DNA from: CAYRAV01 sp964422365
Lineage (GTDB): Bacteria; Bacillota; Clostridia; Lachnospirales; Lachnospiraceae
Direction: 5' to 3'
Length of the DNA stretch: 10,491 nucleotides
Assembly: GCA_964422365.1 (NCBI GenBank)
Contig: CAYRAV010000087.1
Coordinates: forward strand, 1-10,491
Shown piece after piece: positions 7,227 through 10,491 of the stretch (positions are counted from its first letter, which is position 1; each line of letters opens with the position of its first letter). Under the pieces are notes generated by a model that searched no databases, was not told the DNA's origin, and saw only the letters and a list, made by a program, of their open reading frames with translations. A program made the translations under genes and the position numbers.

Positions 7227-7967
7227 TTACATATCCATTCCACCATTTACCTGCAGAACCTGTCCTGTAATATATGATGCCTGCTCAGAAGCAAAAAATA
7301 GAACGGCATTTGCGATGTCCTTTGGCTGTCCAATTTTCTTCATTGGTATTCCTGCCAGCATTGCATTTTTTGTATCCTCTGATAAATCCTTTGTCATGTC
7401 TGTCTCAATAAATCCAGGTGCTACTGCATTAACCGTAATCCCTCTTGATGCCACTTCCCTTGCCAGACTCTTTGTCACACCAATTAATCCTGCTTTTGCA
7501 GCAGCATAGTTAAGCTGCCCTGCATTTCCTGTGATACCTACAATGGAAGATATATTAATGATGCGTCCGCTTCTCTGTTTTATCATATAACGAATTGCAC
7601 TTTTACTCGTATTAAATGTACTCTTTAAATTTGTTTGGATTACTGCATCAAAATCTTCTTCTGTCATTTTCAATAATAGATTATCTTTTGTAATTCCTGC
7701 ATTGTTTACAATAATATCAATAGCCTTGTGATTGGCTACAATATTATCAATCATCTCTTTTACTCTTTCAAAATTGCTTACATCACATTGTACAATCTCA
7801 CCATCACCACCATTTTCTTTAATGGTATTTAATGTATCCTGTGCAGCACTTTCGCTTCCACAATAATTTACAATCACATATGCTCCCTGACTAGCAAGTA
7901 TAATAGCAATCTCTTTTCCTATGCCTCTGCTTGCTCCTGTCACGAGTGCAACCTTTCCTTTTAACAT
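7227..7967 (-). CDS. fabG: 3-oxoacyl-ACP reductase
   Basis: FabG reduces 3-ketoacyl-ACP to 3-hydroxyacyl-ACP, normally with NADPH. The 246-residue short-chain dehydrogenase shows the Rossmann dinucleotide motif TGASRGIG (10-17), the structural NNAG at 88-91 and Asn113. The catalytic set Ser141, Tyr154 and Lys158 lies in NYAAAKAG, and NAVAPGFIETDM follows. It ends in the family's usual QVLQVNGGM. The ATG at 7967 is fixed by GGAGGT at 7974-7979; the open frame extends 12 codons further but without support. It sits 185 bases after fabD and 55 bases before fabF. Two candidate promoters lie in the upstream gap, so fabG-fabF may have their own transcript. Confidence 0.96.
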   Translation of the reverse strand: MLKGKVALVTGASRGIGKEIAIILASQGAYVIVNYCGSESAAQDTLNTIKENGGDGEIVQCDVSNFERVKEMIDNIVANHKAIDIIVNNAGITKDNLLLKMTEEDFDAVIQTNLKSTFNTSKSAIRYMIKQRSGRIINISSIVGITGNAGQLNYAAAKAGLIGVTKSLAREVASRGITVNAVAPGFIETDMTKDLSEDTKNAMLAGIPMKKIGQPKDIANAVLFFASEQASYITGQVLQVNGGMDM

Positions 7968-7973
7968 ATATGA

Positions 7974-7979
7974 ACCTCC
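7974..7979 (-). promoter_or_regulatory. fabG ribosome binding site
   Basis: GGAGGT on the minus strand, six bases before the ATG at 7967, fixing this start. Confidence 0.88.
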
Positions 7980-8001
7980 ACTTAATCTATGTGCTATTAT
8001 C

Positions 8002-8030
8002 ATTATAGCCTGATTCTTTCTTATTTTCTA
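8002..8030 (-). promoter_or_regulatory. Candidate promoter just upstream of fabG
   Basis: The minus strand shows TAGAAA (8025-8030) and a perfect TATAAT (8002-8007) with a 17-base spacer. The -10 lies 34 bases before the fabG ATG. The -35 matches the consensus in four of six positions. In DNA this A+T-rich, chance matches are common. Confidence 0.4.
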
Positions 8031-8088
8031 CAAAATATTATTATGAATTATGTTATTGATTACCATTTATCCATATCATTATAAATTT

Positions 8089-8116
8089 ACTATAACATAT
8101 ATTTTTAATAAAACAA
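8089..8116 (-). promoter_or_regulatory. Second candidate promoter in the fabD-fabG gap
   Basis: TTGTTT (8111-8116) and TATAGT (8089-8094) on the minus strand are 16 bases apart. The split repeat shared with the accB-fabZ gap overlaps the -35 hexamer, which would suit a regulator site. Confidence 0.3.
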
Positions 8117-8135
8117 TTACAAACTATCTAAATGA
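8113..8135 (-). repeat. Split repeat, copy in the fabD-fabG gap
   Basis: Same element as at 5033-5054: ACAAT, a variable middle, and an identical 13-base block on the plus strand. It begins 17 bases after the fabD stop. Confidence 0.35.
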
Positions 8136-8152
8136 TAACCCTGAACATATTA

Positions 8153-9094
8153 TCATAACAATTCTTTTAATTTTTCTAAATCTTCCACTTTTTCTATATT
8201 AAGAACTTTTTTTGTCCTATCAATCTTTCTTATAAATCCGCTTAATGTTCTTCCCGGACCAATTTCAACAAATGTATCAATTCCATTATTTATCATATTT
8301 TCCACACTCTGCTGCCATTTTACCGCTGAAGATACTTGTACTTTTAATAACTCTTTTATCTTATCTGAAGCTGTATCTGTATTCATAATATCTGCTGTCA
8401 CATTTGTAAAATATGGTATTACCATATCATTAAATGTTACTTTTTCTAATTCCTGTGCCAGTTTTTCTCCTGCACCCTTTAACATAGCAGAATGAAAAGG
8501 ACCACTCACTTTTAATTCTAACACCCTTTTTGCACCTGCTTCTTTTAACTTTTCTCCTGCTGCCAATACTGCATTTCTCTCTCCGGATATTACAATTTGT
8601 CCCGGACAGTTATAGTTTGCAGGCTGTACAAAATTTCCCTGTTCTTCCTGAACCTCTTTGCATATCTGTTCAATCACATCATTTTGTAATCCTAAAATTG
8701 CAGCCATAGTGCCTTTTCCATCTGGCACTTCATGTTCCATAAAAATTCCTCTTTTTCTAACCAGACAAACTGCATCTTCAAAAGAAAGAGCCGAATTCGC
8801 AACTAATGCACAATATTCTCCCAAACTAAGACCTGCTGTTACATCAGCCTTTACTCCTGTCTTCTCTACTGCTTTTAATATGGCAATAGCAGCAGTCAAT
8901 ATGGCTGCTTGCGTGTATTCTGTTTTATCTAATCTTTTGTTCTCTTCAAAGCACAATTCTGCCATATCAAATCCCAGCAGTTCTGTTGCCTTATCAAATA
9001 TTTCTTTACACTCTGGCATTGTATTATAAAAATCCTGTGCCATACCTGTATACTGTGCTCCCTGTCCAGGGAATACAAATGCAATTTTACTCAT
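8153..9094 (-). CDS. fabD: Malonyl-CoA:ACP transacylase
   Basis: FabD transfers malonyl from CoA to the phosphopantetheine arm of AcpP, supplying extender units to FabH and FabF. The 313-residue protein starts SKIAFVFPGQGAQYTGM, typical of the family. Its nucleophile is Ser90 in GLSLGEY, Arg115 (in VRKRG) would bind the malonyl carboxylate, and His201 in SGPFHSAML completes the catalytic pair. The C-terminal EIGPGRTLSGFIRKI is also characteristic. The residue before the nucleophile is Leu rather than the textbook His of GHSLG, a variant I recall from clostridial homologues. The ATG at 9094 is fixed by AAGGAG at 9101-9106; the open frame runs 13 codons further without support. Upstream is an unusually long gap where fabK is normally found. 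Confidence 0.96.
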   Translation of the reverse strand: MSKIAFVFPGQGAQYTGMAQDFYNTMPECKEIFDKATELLGFDMAELCFEENKRLDKTEYTQAAILTAAIAILKAVEKTGVKADVTAGLSLGEYCALVANSALSFEDAVCLVRKRGIFMEHEVPDGKGTMAAILGLQNDVIEQICKEVQEEQGNFVQPANYNCPGQIVISGERNAVLAAGEKLKEAGAKRVLELKVSGPFHSAMLKGAGEKLAQELEKVTFNDMVIPYFTNVTADIMNTDTASDKIKELLKVQVSSAVKWQQSVENMINNGIDTFVEIGPGRTLSGFIRKIDRTKKVLNIEKVEDLEKLKELL

Positions 9095-9100
9095 TTTGCT

Positions 9101-9106
9101 CTCCTT
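9101..9106 (-). promoter_or_regulatory. fabD ribosome binding site
   Basis: AAGGAG on the minus strand, six bases before the ATG at 9094. It decides against the in-frame ATG at 9133. Confidence 0.88.
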
Positions 9107-9157
9107 CTGGTATTTTATTACCCTTATTTTCACTTTACTAAAGTTAAATTATCTACA

Positions 9158-9209
9158 ATCACAAATAGAAAGTGATGACAACCCTATTAAATGCAATATC
9201 TATCATCAC
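9158..9209 (-). ncRNA. Mutually exclusive hairpins in the fabD leader
   Basis: In the transcript (minus strand) GTGATGA (9203-9209) can pair with TCATCAC (9172-9178). The latter can instead pair, over five bases, with GTGAT at 9158-9162. The two stems exclude each other and lie 65-115 bases before the fabD start. Such an arrangement can act as an attenuator or translation switch, but no ligand motif is recognised and the stems are short. Confidence 0.25.
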
Positions 9210-9277
9210 ATTCAAATCTTTATTTTTCTTACCAAACAAGTTAAAAATGACCATGAGTTTTTCCCATATTTAGAACT

Positions 9278-9312
9278 AATCGCCAATCACATGCTTCATG
9301 TAATTGGCGATT
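9278..9312 (-). repeat. Long near-perfect hairpin in the acpP-fabD gap
   Basis: Arms AATCGCCAAT (9278-9287) and ATTGGCGATT (9303-9312) pair perfectly over 10 bases. After one mismatch they continue with ACATG/CATGT around a three-base loop: 15 base pairs in all. Neither strand has a U-run after it, so it is not a typical terminator. It could be a processing or stability element after acpP, a protein-binding palindrome, or the trace of a small mobile repeat. Confidence 0.6.
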
Positions 9313-9333
9313 GACATACCCTTATATTAAATC

Positions 9334-9367
9334 CTGCCTATTCTTTTCATTATCTAAGATTAGGCAG
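9334..9367 (-). other. Hairpin directly downstream of acpP
   Basis: Arms CTGCCTA (9334-9340) and TAGGCAG (9361-9367) pair, and after one mismatch four more pairs follow (9342-9345 with 9356-9359), leaving a 10-base loop. It begins 17 bases after the acpP stop. The following sequence is A+T-rich but lacks a solid U-run, so it may be a weak or partial terminator, or a 3' stabiliser that lets acpP be made in excess of fabD. Confidence 0.5.
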
Positions 9368-9384
9368 TCCTTTCTCAGATATGA

Positions 9385-9615
9385 TTATGCTAATTTTGTT
9401 TCAATATATTTTGCTGCATCTCCAATTGTCTTGATATCTTGTAAATCTTCACTTGGAATCTCAATATCAAATTTTTCTTCCATAGCCATTGCTATTTCAA
9501 ATAAATCCAATGAATCAGCTCCTAAATCCTCTGTAAAGTTTGTATTTTCTGTTAGTGTAGACACCTCAACATTCAATTGTTCTGCTATCAATTCTTTTAA
9601 TTCTTCTAAATTCAT
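9385..9615 (-). CDS. acpP: Acyl carrier protein
   Basis: AcpP carries the growing acyl chain as a thioester on a 4'-phosphopantetheine arm and is the substrate of every Fab enzyme here. The product is 76 residues, acidic, and of the usual length. It has the attachment motif GADSLDLFEIAMAMEEKF, with the modified Ser35, and the following IPSEDLQDIKTIGDAAKYI helix region. The start is the ATG at 9615, with AGGAG six bases upstream. The open frame reaches an ATG at 9654, but the extra 13 residues are not ACP-like and overlap a hairpin. The gene is flanked by structured, non-coding gaps on both sides, which fits separate tuning of a protein needed in large amounts. Confidence 0.97.
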   Translation of the reverse strand: MNLEELKELIAEQLNVEVSTLTENTNFTEDLGADSLDLFEIAMAMEEKFDIEIPSEDLQDIKTIGDAAKYIETKLA

Positions 9616-9620
9616 TTTTT

Positions 9621-9626
9621 CTCCTT
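9621..9626 (-). promoter_or_regulatory. acpP ribosome binding site
   Basis: AAGGAG on the minus strand, five bases before the ATG at 9615. It lies only four bases after a stable hairpin (9631-9649). Confidence 0.88.
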
Positions 9627-9630
9627 TCTT

Positions 9631-9649
9631 GTATCCCCCTGCGGAATAC
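9631..9649 (-). other. Hairpin abutting the acpP ribosome binding site
   Basis: On the minus strand GTATTCC and GGGATAC pair over seven bases (one G-U) around the loop GCAGG. The G-rich 3' part ends four bases before the Shine-Dalgarno. It may protect the 5' end of an acpP message or influence initiation. Confidence 0.4.
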
Positions 9650-9657
9650 ACCACACT

Positions 9658-9686
9658 ATTATATTATTATTTTATATAAACTTCTT
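9658..9686 (-). promoter_or_regulatory. Weak candidate promoter upstream of acpP
   Basis: A perfect TATAAT (9658-9663) lies about 42 bases before the acpP ATG. The only 17-base-spaced -35 partner, CTAAGA, is poor, and it overlaps the inverted repeat at 9682-9708. An acpP-specific promoter is plausible but unproven. Confidence 0.3.
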
Positions 9687-9708
9687 AGTAGCTATAATCT
9701 ACCTAGAA
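9682..9708 (-). promoter_or_regulatory. Operator-like inverted repeat in the fabH-acpP gap
   Basis: Arms TTCTTAGTAG (9682-9691) and CTACCTAGAA (9699-9708) are inverted copies matching at 8 of 10 positions, separated by seven bases. A related half (TACCTA followed by GAAAT) recurs at 9716-9729. The TTAGTA half resembles half of a FapR site, but the spacing does not fit the known FapR palindrome, so I do not name the regulator. Confidence 0.35.
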
Positions 9709-9737
9709 ATTTGTTACCTATGTAGAAATCATTTATT

Positions 9738-10491
9738 CTACCACTCAATTAAAGCACCACCCCATGTAAGACCTCCGCCAAAACCTGCGATAATAATCTT
9801 ATCATTTTTCTCCAACATACCTTTTTGGTTCAATTCATCTAACAAAATAGGAATGGTCGCTGCTGATGTATTAGCATAACTGTCTATATTCAATGGAAAC
9901 CTATCCATTGGAATATGCAGTCTCCTTGCAACAGATTCTATAATTCTTTTATTTGCCTGATGCAAAACAAAATATTTCACATCCTCCACCTTTGTATCAC
10001 TCTGAAGCAATAATTTTTTTATGATATCTGGTACACATGTTACTGCAAACTTATAAACTTCTTTTCCATCCATTGTAACATATTCCATCTTTTCTTCGCT
10101 TTTAATGAATAAATTATTCACTCCTCTTGCTTTACACTGTAATACAGCTCCTTTTGCACCATTTGCTCCTGACACATATGCCAATACTGATGGTTTCTCT
10201 TGATTTCTTATTACAGCCGCACCAGCTCCATCACCAAATAAAACACAAGTCGATCTGTCCTTCCAATCCATAATCTTTGAAAGTGTCTCTGCACCAATGA
10301 TAATTACAGTCTCCGCCATTCCTGCACTAATATAAGCATTTGCCGTATTCAATGCAAAAATAAATCCTGAGCACGCAGCACTTAAATCAAAGCATGTTGC
10401 ATTTTCAGCACCCAGTAACGCCTGGACTTCACAAGCTGTACTTGGCAAGAATTTATCCGGTGAACAAGTAGCACAGATAATCAAATCTACT
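9738..10491 (-). CDS. fabH: Beta-ketoacyl-ACP synthase III, partial (5' end beyond right edge)
   Basis: FabH starts fatty-acid synthesis by condensing an acyl-CoA primer with malonyl-ACP. It sets whether straight or branched chains are made. The visible 250 residues are the C-terminal part of a protein normally about 320 long, so roughly 70 residues lie beyond the right edge. The catalytic triad is intact: Cys in DLSAACSGF (visible residue 40), His in LHQANKRI and Asn in YANTSAA. The family segments FGDGAGAAV and AGFGGGLTWGGALIEW are also present. The first visible codons read VDLIICATCS in frame, so the gene continues rightward and has no start here. It is followed after 122 bases by acpP. 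As usual for such clusters, it is at or near the promoter-proximal end. Confidence 0.96.
   Translation of the reverse strand, partial: VDLIICATCSPDKFLPSTACEVQALLGAENATCFDLSAACSGFIFALNTANAYISAGMAETVIIIGAETLSKIMDWKDRSTCVLFGDGAGAAVIRNQEKPSVLAYVSGANGAKGAVLQCKARGVNNLFIKSEEKMEYVTMDGKEVYKFAVTCVPDIIKKLLLQSDTKVEDVKYFVLHQANKRIIESVARRLHIPMDRFPLNIDSYANTSAATIPILLDELNQKGMLEKNDKIIIAGFGGGLTWGGALIEW

Noticed and set aside
8132..8156. Terminator after fabD (ATGATAA/TTATCAT stem)
   Set aside because: The stem is seven pairs, almost all A-T, overlaps the stop codon, and is not followed by a proper U-run.
8658..9029. A 123-codon plus-strand open frame
   Set aside because: It lies wholly antisense to fabD, has no ribosome binding site, and its translation is low-complexity Ser/Ala/Ile as expected from reading a real gene backwards.
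9682..9698. A FapR operator
   Set aside because: Only one half (TTAGTA) matches; the second half and spacing do not, so naming FapR would be unsupported.
10482..10484. TTG at the right edge as a fabH start
   Set aside because: The in-frame residues before it match the FabH core and about 70 N-terminal residues are missing, so the gene simply continues past the edge.

Overview
The window is low in G+C (A+T-rich throughout, clearly so between genes). It reads almost entirely leftward (minus strand) as a type II fatty-acid synthesis cluster. In transcription order (right to left) it holds fabH (cut by the right edge), acpP, fabD, fabG, fabF, accB, fabZ, accC, accD and accA. This order, the AGGAGG-type ribosome binding sites, and the AccC/AccD/AccA set encoded as separate subunits with AccB all point to a Firmicute of class Clostridia, most likely Lachnospiraceae or a close relative. 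The species cannot be named from sequence alone.

Layout. Bases 1-515 (minus) hold the 5' part of an unrelated single-pass membrane protein that resembles the anti-sigma/DUF4179-like envelope proteins common in these bacteria; its 3' end is cut by the left edge. Bases 516-1005 have no convincing gene but carry a strong hairpin at 648-688 that can terminate transcription from either side. Bases 1006-5698 hold accA, accD, accC, fabZ and accB (acetyl-CoA carboxylase plus the beta-hydroxyacyl-ACP dehydratase). Bases 5933-9094 hold fabF, fabG and fabD. Bases 9385-10491 hold acpP and fabH.

How the genes work together. AccB (biotin carrier), AccC (biotin carboxylase) and AccD/AccA (carboxyltransferase) make malonyl-CoA. 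FabD moves the malonyl group to the acyl carrier protein AcpP. FabH starts the chain with an acyl-CoA, FabF elongates, FabG reduces the 3-keto group and FabZ dehydrates. The step missing here is enoyl-ACP reduction. In the usual clostridial cluster order fabK sits between acpP and fabD. Here that slot is a roughly 290-base non-coding gap carrying two good hairpins and a third pair of mutually exclusive stems.

One unusual trait is the loose packing. Several gaps inside the cluster are 120-295 bases long, and they hold candidate promoters, palindromes, a split repeat shared by two gaps, and hairpins. This suggests internal promoters or RNA-level control rather than one simple polycistron. The window contains no tRNA, rRNA, CRISPR array or recognisable insertion sequence. 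I see no evidence of a wholly new system; the interest lies in the missing reductase and the gap elements.
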